Assembly (NCBI GenBank): GCA_037962975.1
Contig: CM075670.1
Location: forward strand, 80,169,501 to 80,233,500
Source of the DNA: Clitoria ternatea
Lineage: Eukaryota > Streptophyta > Magnoliopsida > Fabales > Fabaceae
Reading direction: 5' to 3'
DNA: 64,000 bases
Of this stretch, positions 1 through 9,176 are shown one piece after another. The notes under the pieces were generated by a model that saw only the letters and a list, made by a program, of their open reading frames with translations, did no database searches and was not told where the DNA came from. Every line of letters starts with the position of its first letter. Position 1 is the stretch's first letter. Made by a program: the position numbers and the translations under genes.

Positions 1-148
1 TTTCAGGAGCTTCAAGGCCACTTGCAAGGGTGGAAGTCCAGCTAGAAGAACCACTCAGAATAGTGGTATCCTTTTTATCCTCCATTAAAGCAGTAAGTGG
101 AGCTTCCACTTTCACATTTCTTTTACAGAAGAGGGCAAGGAACAGAGG

Positions 149-157
149 CTATAAATA
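149..157 (+). promoter_or_regulatory. TATA box of element A 5' LTR
   Basis: The sequence CTATAAATA is a strong plant TATA box. In the full LTR it lies about 2.1 kb from the LTR start, so U3 is long. Transcription would be expected to begin about 30 bp downstream, which places the CAG/CAA tract and the GACGTC dyads in transcribed sequence. The start site is inferred. Confidence 0.7.
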
Positions 158-291
158 CCCCTCTGTACAAAAGAATGGGGGTTCGAAAATTTTTTCTCTA
201 AGAGGTTTGGAAAAGATTTCATAGGGAGGAGATTATTTCAACATTCTTGAGTTTTGAAAGGCACTTCCAGATTTTTGACAGTAGAAATTCG

Positions 292-333
<42 letters not shown>

Positions 334-381
334 TAACAGCAACAACAGCAACAGCAACAGCAACAGCCAAAACAGCAACAG
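292..381 (+). repeat. CAG/CAA trinucleotide tract in element A 5' LTR
   Basis: This is a ~90-bp imperfect array of CAG and CAA triplets downstream of the TATA box. The same tract is at 17292-17381. The poly-cysteine reading frame on the opposite strand is only its complement. Confidence 0.95.
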
Positions 382-1097
382 TGAGCAAGAACTCTATCAG
401 TGAGCAAGAACATTATATATTTTGTGAAAACAATGTTTATTTTTCAAAATATTAAATTTTTGTATAAGGATCAGATTAGTATTGTTGTATTGGACTCTCT
501 ATTCTGTTGCCTATTGTTGTTATTATTTGGTTTTTACAGTAGCATATTGTGATGTATGTTTGAATCTTCACTCTATCTCTGTTACTATTTCTGCTCATGT
601 TACTTTTTTTTTTTGTTTATCTATTGCCCAACGTTATTGTGCAAGTTGTTAGTGTATGTTTTTGTTTTTGTACGAATTTAAATTGTATGAGGGATAGTTG
701 CGATCATAATTTTATTGCCCAGAATATTAATCCTATCGCAAGGAATCAGTCCTCCTCTGTATACTGTTCCTTTTTCCCGATAATTCATTTACCGTATAGT
801 TAAAGTGTAATTTTTTTTAAGACACCCGAACAAAGCTTGACAAAATGTGATTTTTTTTATCTTTTTAGTTTCTGTTTTTTTCTTTCTGTTATTTTCAAAA
901 TTTCGTCTAATTGAAATTTTAACAACTCAACATTATCTTCAACCAAAAAACATTACCTTTTTTTTTACCTTAGTAAGTCCGCGTATTCTTCGTCTAGTTT
1001 TTTTTTTTTTTTTTTTTTGGATAAATTTTTACTACTTTTTTTTACCTTTTTTAAAAAAAATAAAAAAATAAAAAAAAAGAATCATTTTATCCAAAAG

Positions 1098-1732
1098 AGA
1101 TCAATTTAGACGAGACGTCTTGTTGATTTTCCCTTATTTCAGTAAACCATCACCATAATTCATAAGGAACGGGATACTTGAGACGAGACGTCCCGCTTAT
1201 CCCCTTCCCATATTTTGATTAAATTCCATGAAAATCAATTTAGACGTGACGTCTTGTTGATTTTCTCCAATCTTTGGTAGGCCATCACCACAAGGAACGG
1301 GATACTTGGGACAAGACGTCCCGTTTACCCCCTTCCCGTTTCTAACCTCGTATCTTGTTTAAATTCCATAAAAATCAATTTAGACGTGACGTCTTGCTGA
1401 TTTTCCCCTATTTCCAGTAGACCATCACCATGAGGAACGGGATACTTGGGATGAGACGTCTCGCTTATCCCCTTCCTATATTTTGATTAAATTCCATGAA
1501 AATCAATTTAGACGTGACGTCTTGTTGATTTTCTCCTATCTTTGGTAGGCCATCACCACAAGGAACAGGGTACTTGGGACTAGACGTCCTATTTATCCCC
1601 TTCCCGTTTCTAACCCCGTATTTTGATTCGAGGATGACTAATTTAGATGTGACGTCTTGTTAGTATCCTTCTTTTTTCCTGTTTTATACCAAAGCCAGGG
1701 TTAATTTGGACGCGACGTCCTGTTAACCTACA
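1098..1732 (+). repeat. Cluster of ten GACGTC-centred dyads in element A LTR
   Basis: GACGTC occurs ten times, in two alternating contexts. One is flanked by ATCAA on the left and TTGAT on the right. The other is embedded in GGGAC...GTCCC with GGGATA nearby. Each unit is therefore an imperfect inverted repeat centred on the hexamer. The units recur every ~60-70 bp and are conserved in the 3' LTR (18097-18731). ACGT cores and TGACG half-sites are known plant bZIP-binding words, but function here is inferred. Confidence 0.85.
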
Positions 1733-2051
1733 CTCCATGTCTGTTTGATTTGTTCCTTCTGTTTTTACACAAAGTACAACAACAAAAGGGGAGAAATATA
1801 ACATCTTTTGTAAGGCTATTCAGGTTGCGCATTTTTCAATCTTGGTACTGTTTTTGACAGGCGATGTAGGGTGCTAATACCTTCCCTACTCGTAACCGAC
1901 TCCCGAACTTGAATCTCAATTTTTAACCAGTGCTTTACTGAACTTAGTTTTTTCCCAATGTTTTTCCTAAGAATAAAAACGTTGGTGGCGACTCCCTGTT
2001 TCATTTTTTCTCTCTTGTTCGCCGCGCCGTCGCGACCCAGGTTGCGACAGA

Positions 2052-2070
2052 TGGCGACTCCACTGGGGAC
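2052..2070 (+). promoter_or_regulatory. Primer binding site of element A
   Basis: TGGCGACTCCACTGGGGAC starts two bases after the LTR end. TGG is the complement of a tRNA CCA tail. I recall Ogre elements being primed by tRNA-Arg, and the sequence fits that class, but I could not align it to a tRNA. Confidence 0.85.
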
Positions 2071-3147
2071 ACTCAAGAGAGTCAGGCCAGTTTCATTGAA
2101 AGCGCATGTTCTTTTTTATATAACCTTTGTTAGCTTGGATTTCTTCCCATTGTCTTATTTTCTATTGATTGTTGTGAATGTTTGTTCTTGTTTTAATCGT
2201 CTTGTTATTTGTTTCGTTGTCTATATTTTTCATGTTTATTGAACCCTAGGGTAGGAGACCATGTTACTTTTCCGCAAACATTGAACCCTAGGGTAGACGA
2301 CTTTGTATATTCGCTCTGTGTTTGTTCTTTGTGCAGAATGGGTAAGGTATAAGGTATGGACTGCCCTTCCACACACTACACTCACAATTATTTGCACACA
2401 CTTATGAGTGGCGCCCTATACCCGGGCCCCAAATGAAGCTTAAGTTAGGAGGGGTTGGTAACGGAATCGTATGGGATGTACTTCCTATCCGGTATTCGTG
2501 AGAACCTCAACCAGAGTTCGACCTCTCATGATATACGCACTTAGTGAATTCCTCACTGTTTGCGTCCCTGTCATGATTAGGATCTTGGCTCTGGTGACCT
2601 TCTAGATGTCTAGCGGAAGCCACCCAATGTGAGAAATCCACTGTTAGATAAGCTATAGGTCCCAGAAAATACTTTCAGAAAAAAACCTGGCTTAAGGCAC
2701 AAAAGGGCGGATTTTACTATACCTTATCTCATTCTCGCTTTCCCTTTAAATCCAAAATTGATGAACTGCTTACGTGTTCAAAGGGTTACTTTATTCCAAA
2801 CAAAGGGTGAATCATTTTTCTTTTTAAAAAATAGTAATCCTTTAACAAATAAGCAGTTCCCTCACTTTTTGTGTACTTATGAGTCCTGGGTTATAGATCT
2901 TCCCAATCGTCAAAATGAAAACAAAATTCTATTCAAGCAGATATTGATGACGTTGGGAAGATCCATAACCCGTGCGACTTTAGTTTCACATGAGTCTTGC
3001 CGACCGCTACTTCTCAAACTGAAAGTGTTTTCTAATAAATTAATGAAGAAGTAGTGGTTCACAAAACATAGCAGTAACTGATTTCTTTTTCTCTCTCTTT
3101 GCTCTTGCAGGAAGCTGTTTGGAATTTAGCGGGTACCTTTGAGCAAT
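2071..3147 (+). other. Element A untranslated leader
   Basis: There is no convincing ORF between the PBS and ORF1. A 16-bp direct repeat (TTGAACCCTAGGGTAG) occurs at 2239-2254 and 2281-2296. A pyrimidine-rich stretch followed by CAG lies at ~3083-3110, just before ORF1, and could act as a splice acceptor, but no donor can be assigned with confidence. Confidence 0.5.
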
Positions 3148-4830
3148 ATGGAAATTAACATGAGATCTGATAGTTGTGACACAAATGTGACCGAATTAAG
3201 GAAAGTATTGCACCTTAAGGCCAAGAAGATTGACATGGGTAGTCTGCAAACAATGGGGAGAAAATTAAGCCTGACACAGCAAATGGCTTTTACAAGAAAG
3301 TATGGAAGGATTCTGAAGTTGTTAGAAGTGGAAGTGCAAATTGAGGCGATCACTGCCTTAGCACAATTCTATGACCCACCTCTCAGGTGTTTCACATTTA
3401 GAGACTTTCAGTTGGCCCCATCCATTGAAGAATTTGAACAAATCTTGGGGATGCCTTTGGAAGGACAGATACCTTATCGTCATCTTGACCATCACGCAAC
3501 TATTGCTTCCATCGCCCGTGTCCTGAAGATCCGTCCCGACACCTTAAGGGATGCACAACTAAACAGAAATCAGATCCCCGGATTCACTCGAGAATTTCTC
3601 GAGAAACATATGCAGGTCCTGGCAGAAAGAGAAGATTGGGAGGCCTTTATGGATGCTTTAGCTATTACCATCTATGGTGTTGTTTTGTTCCCCAACATTG
3701 ATAACTATGTGGATTATGATGCTATTGCCGTATTCCTAGCTCGCAAGCACAGGCTTGAGAATCCTGTCACGGCTGTGTTGGCAAATGTGTACTACACCAT
3801 GGATTTCTGTCACACACAAGGTGGAAAAAGGGTTGTTTGTTGTCTACCTGTTTTGTATGTATGGCTCACATCACACATTTTCCACCAAGTTTGTAGGGCC
3901 GAATGTCCGGTTTCTGATCTGAAGCTATGTCAGTTAACAGTGAAAAGTGGGCGCGAGTGGGCCAATCACCTCATAGGGCTCACAGCTGAGAAAGTTAGGT
4001 GGTATCCCCAATGGTTGGAAGTTGAATCAATTGTTCATCACTGTGGAAATTACCCAAATGTTCCCCTTATTGGTACGCAAGGATGTATCAACTATAATCC
4101 CATCATAGCCAAGCGTCAGCTAGCTTATCCTTTGCTTGGACCACCTGATGAAGAGTCTCTCATTCCTTTCGTCTCATATTACTCGAAAGGAAGCTGTGTC
4201 CTTGTCATTCGGGATATAGCGAATGCATGGAAGAAAGTCCACCGAAAGGGAAGAGAGCTGGGGGCCCGAAGCCATGATGTCAGAGGAGAATATTATGAGT
4301 GGATCTTGAATAGGGTCTCTATTGTTCAATTACCCTTCAGGAGTCCCCCTCGTCTCCAGGAAAATCCTCCTGCTCCATCACTTGTTGTGGAGGATGAAGC
4401 AACCAAGGCGCTAAAGACCAAAATAGAAGAGTTAGCTGCCAGGAACAAGAAGCTAGAGGAAGACTTATTGAGATGTCAGCAAGAATACACCCTTCAGAAA
4501 AGGGAGAACCTGGAGAACAAGCAAGCTGTTGAAGAGATCAGGAAGAAACGAAAGATTGATGAGAGCTACATGATAAAACAAGACCAATGTCTTCAAGCGG
4601 CCAATTCTCAACTAAAAATGAAGAACAAGCAAAGTGATACCATCCTGGCTGAGAAACGTCTTCTGAAGGATATGCTGGCACAATCGAAAGAAAATGAGCA
4701 GAATATCATGGTACAAAAAGAGCTCCTACAGACACAAGTCCACAAATTGGAACAACAGCTCAATGAAATGAAAAAGGCTTGCGAACAAGAGATAAGTAGG
4801 GAACGACAACGCGCCATAAACATTGAGTAA
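3148..4830 (+). CDS. Ogre ORF1 protein (function unknown), ended by an in-frame stop
   Basis: Ogre elements carry an extra ORF between the 5' LTR and gag. This one encodes 560 residues from the ATG at 3148. Nine upstream nucleotides are also open but begin with TTG. The N-terminal ~400 residues are a globular, hydrophobic-patterned domain like that of legume Ogre ORF1 proteins, and I recognise no catalytic motif. From about nt 4400 it becomes a long charged coiled coil rich in K, E, Q and L. The frame ends with TAA at 4828-4830, yet the same frame stays open to 5079, so the stop probably truncates a ~643-residue protein. The stop lies in TTGAGTAAGA, which also resembles a splice donor. A nonsense change is the simpler reading, because coding potential continues without interruption. 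The role of ORF1 in Ogre is not established. Confidence 0.8.
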   Translation: MEINMRSDSCDTNVTELRKVLHLKAKKIDMGSLQTMGRKLSLTQQMAFTRKYGRILKLLEVEVQIEAITALAQFYDPPLRCFTFRDFQLAPSIEEFEQILGMPLEGQIPYRHLDHHATIASIARVLKIRPDTLRDAQLNRNQIPGFTREFLEKHMQVLAEREDWEAFMDALAITIYGVVLFPNIDNYVDYDAIAVFLARKHRLENPVTAVLANVYYTMDFCHTQGGKRVVCCLPVLYVWLTSHIFHQVCRAECPVSDLKLCQLTVKSGREWANHLIGLTAEKVRWYPQWLEVESIVHHCGNYPNVPLIGTQGCINYNPIIAKRQLAYPLLGPPDEESLIPFVSYYSKGSCVLVIRDIANAWKKVHRKGRELGARSHDVRGEYYEWILNRVSIVQLPFRSPPRLQENPPAPSLVVEDEATKALKTKIEELAARNKKLEEDLLRCQQEYTLQKRENLENKQAVEEIRKKRKIDESYMIKQDQCLQAANSQLKMKNKQSDTILAEKRLLKDMLAQSKENEQNIMVQKELLQTQVHKLEQQLNEMKKACEQEISRERQRAINIE

Positions 4831-5079
4831 GATTGTCAAGAGACCATACGCCTCTTAGAAGCTGAACAAAATGAAACTATTCACTTATGGATGGATCGCT
4901 TTGCTAAGCTGGCGTACCTGGCCAACGGAACTCTAGAAGATCTCCCGTTTTTACTCAAACAAGCGGAAGGAATTGCTAACCCTGTCAACACTCCTAGGGA
5001 AATTGCAACGTTCTTAGAATACTGCAGAGGACGAATTTGTAAAATGAGGGAAATGATTGCCCGAGCTAGAGATGGCTGA
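4831..5079 (+). pseudogene. C-terminal continuation of Ogre ORF1 beyond the stop
   Basis: It is in the same frame as the ORF1 upstream and has no further stop until 5079. It includes a helical tail (ATG at 4891) with the patch NGTLEDLPFLLKQAEG and ends ...RARDG. This style of tail, with NGTLED and NTPREI motifs, is what I expect at the C-terminus of Ogre ORF1, so it is the cut-off end of the same gene. It could be translated only by readthrough or reinitiation. Confidence 0.65.
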
Positions 5080-5391
5080 TTTATTTTCCCACTTTGTAAC
5101 TCGGCACTTTATGGCAATAATGTACTCTTTTCAAGATAATGGATTCCTTTATCTTCACAACTATCTCATGTTAATTTCCATTCAATGCTTTACTTAGTAC
5201 TCTTGAACGTGACGTTCTGAGGAACAGTCGAAGGATCCGTCAAGTTCCAACATTGCTTCTCGCGTAATCTCGTTTCACTTAATTTTTTTTTCTTCTTTAA
5301 TTCGCTTATCTTTTCTAAATTTTCTTTTGTGTTTCTTTCTAAAGACATTACGGGTAAACATTTTTACGGGACCAGGCTCAGGAAGAAACTC
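5080..5391 (+). other. Spacer between ORF1 and gag in element A
   Basis: This ~310-bp AT-rich, pyrimidine-rich spacer has no supported gene. The gag frame is open upstream of 5392 as far as 5329, but only from a GTG, so I place the gag start at the ATG 5392. Confidence 0.6.
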
Positions 5392-8300
5392 ATGGCTGAC
5401 ATGGAACAAGAAAATGAGAATTTGAAGGCTGAGCTCGCCCAGGTCAAGGAACAGATGGCCGAGATGGCCAAGCTCCTGGAAAGGAGAGTCACAGAAGGGG
5501 GATCTTCTGCAGGGGTTGAAGACGCCCGGCAACAACCACCCACCTCTCATCACGGTCAGGATCCGGCTACAGGATCTGACCCCAGGACCACCGCACCTCC
5601 CCTCGTTGTTCGTATAAGGAGACCAAATCCTGCAAACACACAACAACATACCTTTGTGGATGAGGAAGGCAATGTTATTCCCTTTCCCCCGTATGGTTTA
5701 CCGCACGGATATTTCCCACCACTCCAGGAAGAACCTTGCCACCAAGACCAAGTTCCCATCACTGCCCAGCCTAACACTAATCAACCAAACGACCCACTTA
5801 CCCAAGCACAAGCCACCCAGATGCCACCCACTCATACTCAAGCCGCCCAAACACAAGCCGCCCAAGCGCAGCCTGCTCATACCATTCATATACCCCGAAC
5901 CACTGCCAAACCGGATACCTTCATACCAAACACTGACCTGTTTCATTCCTACCAGCAATATGGGAAGTTTGGTCAACACACTGCTGCCGGTCCGAGTGCT
6001 GTGGCTACCACCCAGGAAGAGAGGTTGGAATTCTTGGAAAGGCGTTTAAGGGAGATGGAAGGAACAAGTAAATTTGGAACAGGCACTGCTGCTGAACTTT
6101 GCCTAATACCTGATGTTGTCATACCTCCTAAATTCAAGACGCCCGATTTTGACAAATACAGAGGGTTGACATGCCCAAAGAATCATCTAACCATGTACTG
6201 CCGTAAGATGGCTTCGCATGCGTCAAATGACCCTCTGCTGATTCATTGTTTTCAGGACAGCCTGGTTGGGGCTCCCCTGACATGGTACAATCATCTAGAG
6301 CGCTCTCGTATACGCTGCTGGAAAGACCTAGTAGACTCGTTCATGCAACAATACAAATATAACCTGGACATGGCCCCGGATAGGGGACAATTGCAGAACA
6401 TGACTAGGAAAGATAACGAGACGTTCAAGGAGTACGCCCAAAGGTGGCGCGAAGTGGCGGCACAGGTTGACCCACCTCTATCTGAAAAGGAGGTGATCAC
6501 TATGTTCATAGATACACTTCAAACTCCTTTCTATGAGAAGATGATTGGAAGTGTCTCGTCCCATTTCTCTGATATTGTCACTATTGGAGAAAGGATAGAA
6601 AATGGGCTAAGGACCGGCAGGATAGTCCGAAGTCCATCTGGGATGGGAGCTGCAAGGAGACCTACACTTGGCGAAAACAGGAGAAGAGAAGGGGAGACCA
6701 ACTTGGTCTCTCACAACCAGAGAAGGAACCTGGCAGGGCCACCTACCCCAGTTAGCCTTTCACCAGTATATCCCAGCGTGTCGCACCCGTATGTGGCAGC
6801 CATTCCAAACCATAATCCACCACAATTCAGACCAACCATTGTACGGCCACCTGCGCCACCACAGATACCACACCAAGCACCACAAGCCAACCCACCGCCA
6901 AATATCCAAAGAAGGAACAATGACCGTGCTCCACCCCAGTTCGATCCCATCCCAATGTCCTATACCGAACTCTTGCCTCACCTCATTGAAAAAACTCTAG
7001 TAGTACCCTGTCCCTTGAGGCCACTACAGCCACCTTATCCTAGGGGGTATGACCCTAATGCCCGGTGCGATTATCATGCGGGTGCACCAGGCCATTCTAC
7101 TGAAAATTGTCTGGCTTTGAAATATAAAGTAAGGGACCTGATTCAGGCAGATTGGATAAGCTTCCGAGAAGGAAGTCCAAATGTAACAACAAACCCTCTG
7201 CCTAATCATGAAGGGCCCGGGGTCAATGCTATCGGGGAAGATGTGGAGTATACGTCCAATGTTGAGGACATTCAGATGCCTCTAAAAGAAATTCACTCCC
7301 TTATGTTTGAGGTAGGGTTAGTAAAGGACAAATGGGATGAAGACTTCGATGATGCCCAATCGACAAAGCAGCAAGAGTTTCGAAAAACTCTCCAAAGGTT
7401 TATGGACAGTCACACTATACGAGTCTGCAAGCGCCATGGCGATGAGGTAAATATGATACAGGGACAGACTGGACTTCGGGCCCCAAAACCCCTGGTCATA
7501 TTTTATAGTAAAAATGCGTCGCTAACGCAGACCCCTGCCAAAACTACTATTACGGCACGGCCACCTGCTCCATTCCCGTATGACAACTCCCACGCCGTGC
7601 CTTGGAAGTATAACACGGACATAGTTGTTTCCAACCCCGTAATAGTTGATCCGGCGCCTGCTTTGTTGGTTACCAACATCGCCGGTGTAGGCGGAATGAC
7701 CCGAAGTGGGAGAGTGTATGCGCCTTCAGAGCCAAAGCAAGACAAGACTGCCGCGGAAGGCAAAACCGGGAAGGTTGGGATCGCTGGCGAAGCAAAGAAG
7801 GTTGTGCCAGAAGAAGAGACTGGGGAGTTCTTAAAATTTATCCGCCACAGCGATTACCAGGTATTGGATCAGTTAAACTATACCCCCGCCAAGATCTCCT
7901 TATTATCTCTGCTGACAAGTTCTGAATCACATCGGAACGCGCTGATGAAGGTGCTAAGTGAGGCGCACGTGAAACATGACTTGCCTGTTGATAAGTTCCA
8001 AGGTATTGTTGGACATATAGTGGCCAGTAACTATCTGACTTTCACGGATGACGAGGTGCCGGTGGAAGGGAAAAGACACAACAAAGCTCTCCACATCTCT
8101 GTGAAGTGTCAAGACCATATTATGGCAAAAGTGCTCGTCGATAATGGATCATCCTTGAATGTGATGCCCAAGTCTACATTAGCTAAACTACCCATAGATG
8201 GGGCATGCATGAGACCAAGCTCCATGATAGTAAGAGCTTTTGATGGGACCCGACGGGAGGTCATAGGCGAAGTTGAGCTACCCATACAAGTTGGACCCCA

Positions 8301-8984
8301 TATCTTTCAAGTTCTCTTCCAAGTAATGGATATCATGCCCGCCTATAGTTGCTTGTTAGGGAGGCCATGGATCCATTCAGCAGGGGTAGTTCCTTCCACT
8401 TTACACCAGAAACTAAAGTTCATCATTGATAACAGACTGGTAATCGTTTCTGGAGAGGAGGATCTTCTGGTCAGTAAGCCAGTTACTACCCCCTATGTAG
8501 AGGCAGCCGAGGAAGCCCTCGAGACATCATTCCAGGCTTTGGAGATAGCCAACGCCACAAGTATGCCTTTCCCAAAGGTACCGCTAGCAGTAGCGAAGAC
8601 CATGCTACGAGGAGGATATAAGCCGGGAAAAGGACTCGGAAGAGAACTGGAAGAAAGAATTCAACCTGTCTGTCTCCCTGAGAACAAAAATAGGTACGGC
8701 CTGGGATACCAACCTACCACTGAAGACCAAAAAGGGGTAGAAAAAGAGAGGAGAGGGAAGAGGATTACTCGTCATATCGGGCATGCACTCAACACTGCGA
8801 AAATCCCCATCTGTGACCTCTACCAGAGCTTCAGGAGCGCCGGAGTAATGTTTCCAGATCAAGTGGCCGTGATCCAAAGTGATCTTGATGAAGGCCCTGG
8901 ATTTGTGTATGCTGGCTCACCTGGTCAGGAACTGAACAACTGGGAGGTCATAGAATTCCCCACGATTTGTACCATTTCATCAAA
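5392..8984 (+). CDS. gag-pro: Element A gag-protease, exon 1 of the spliced gag-pro-pol polyprotein
   Basis: From ATG 5392 this reads 1197 complete codons to the intron. The N-terminus is a short coiled coil (residues ~4-36), followed by a Q/P/H-rich linker. The retrotransposon gag core is at ~290-390, with a W-Y/F pattern around TWYNHLERSR and FKEYAQRWRE. A Cys/His cluster (CDYHAGAPGHSTENC) lies near residue 559. The aspartic protease is at ~890-1000 with active site VDNGSSLNVMP (Asp near 917); the lineage has DNG-like variants of the usual D-T/S-G. A glycine-rich G-patch-like segment (GYKPGKGLG) starts near 1073. Gag builds the cytoplasmic particle and the protease cleaves the polyprotein. 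Unspliced RNA would end at TAA 8986-8988, giving gag-pro alone, while spliced RNA continues into pol. No internal stops are seen. Confidence 0.92.
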
Positions 8985-9176
8985 GTAATCATGTTTTCTG
9001 TTCGATCCTTTAGCTATGCTTCGGGATCTCATTTTGTAACAATAAAAACTTGTTCGTTTGTTTGAATAATAAATGCCGTCAGTTTCCAAATAGCTTGATC
9101 TGTTTAGTAACCTATTATTTAAACCTTTCTCTTGCTTGTTTTCCTTTTCATTTGCTATGATACACTGAAAATGCAG
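8985..9176 (+). other. Ogre intron between protease and RT
   Basis: The 192-bp interval begins GTAATC and ends with a T-rich tract and ATGCAG. Removing it joins exon 1 (phase: two bases of a Lys codon) to 9177 and gives an uninterrupted frame through 9178-9303 into RT. It carries the gag-pro stop codon (8986-8988), so splicing switches from gag-pro to gag-pro-pol. A spliced intron at this position is a described feature of Ogre elements. The exact sites here are read from GT/AG and phase, not from RNA. Confidence 0.85.

Larger units (their letters stand above)
1..2049 (+). repeat. Element A 5' LTR (3' half only)
   Basis: It is nearly identical to 17001-19048. It ends ...TTGCGACA at 2049, followed after two bases by the PBS. 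It contains a TATA box (149-157), a CAG/CAA tract (292-381), long poly-T stretches near 1000-1075 and a cluster of GACGTC dyads (1098-1732). Differences seen against the 3' LTR are T/C near 86, A/G near 269, one T fewer in the poly-T run near 1018, and C/T near 1885. Confidence 0.95.

Noticed and set aside
219..413. Minus-strand poly-cysteine ORF (and its copy at 17219-17413)
   Set aside because: It is the complement of a CAG/CAA tract inside an LTR.
4826..5080. Alternative explanation of the ORF1 stop as an intron donor (GTAAGA)
   Set aside because: No matching acceptor needed to keep the frame, and coding sequence continues in the same frame directly after the stop; kept only as a note.
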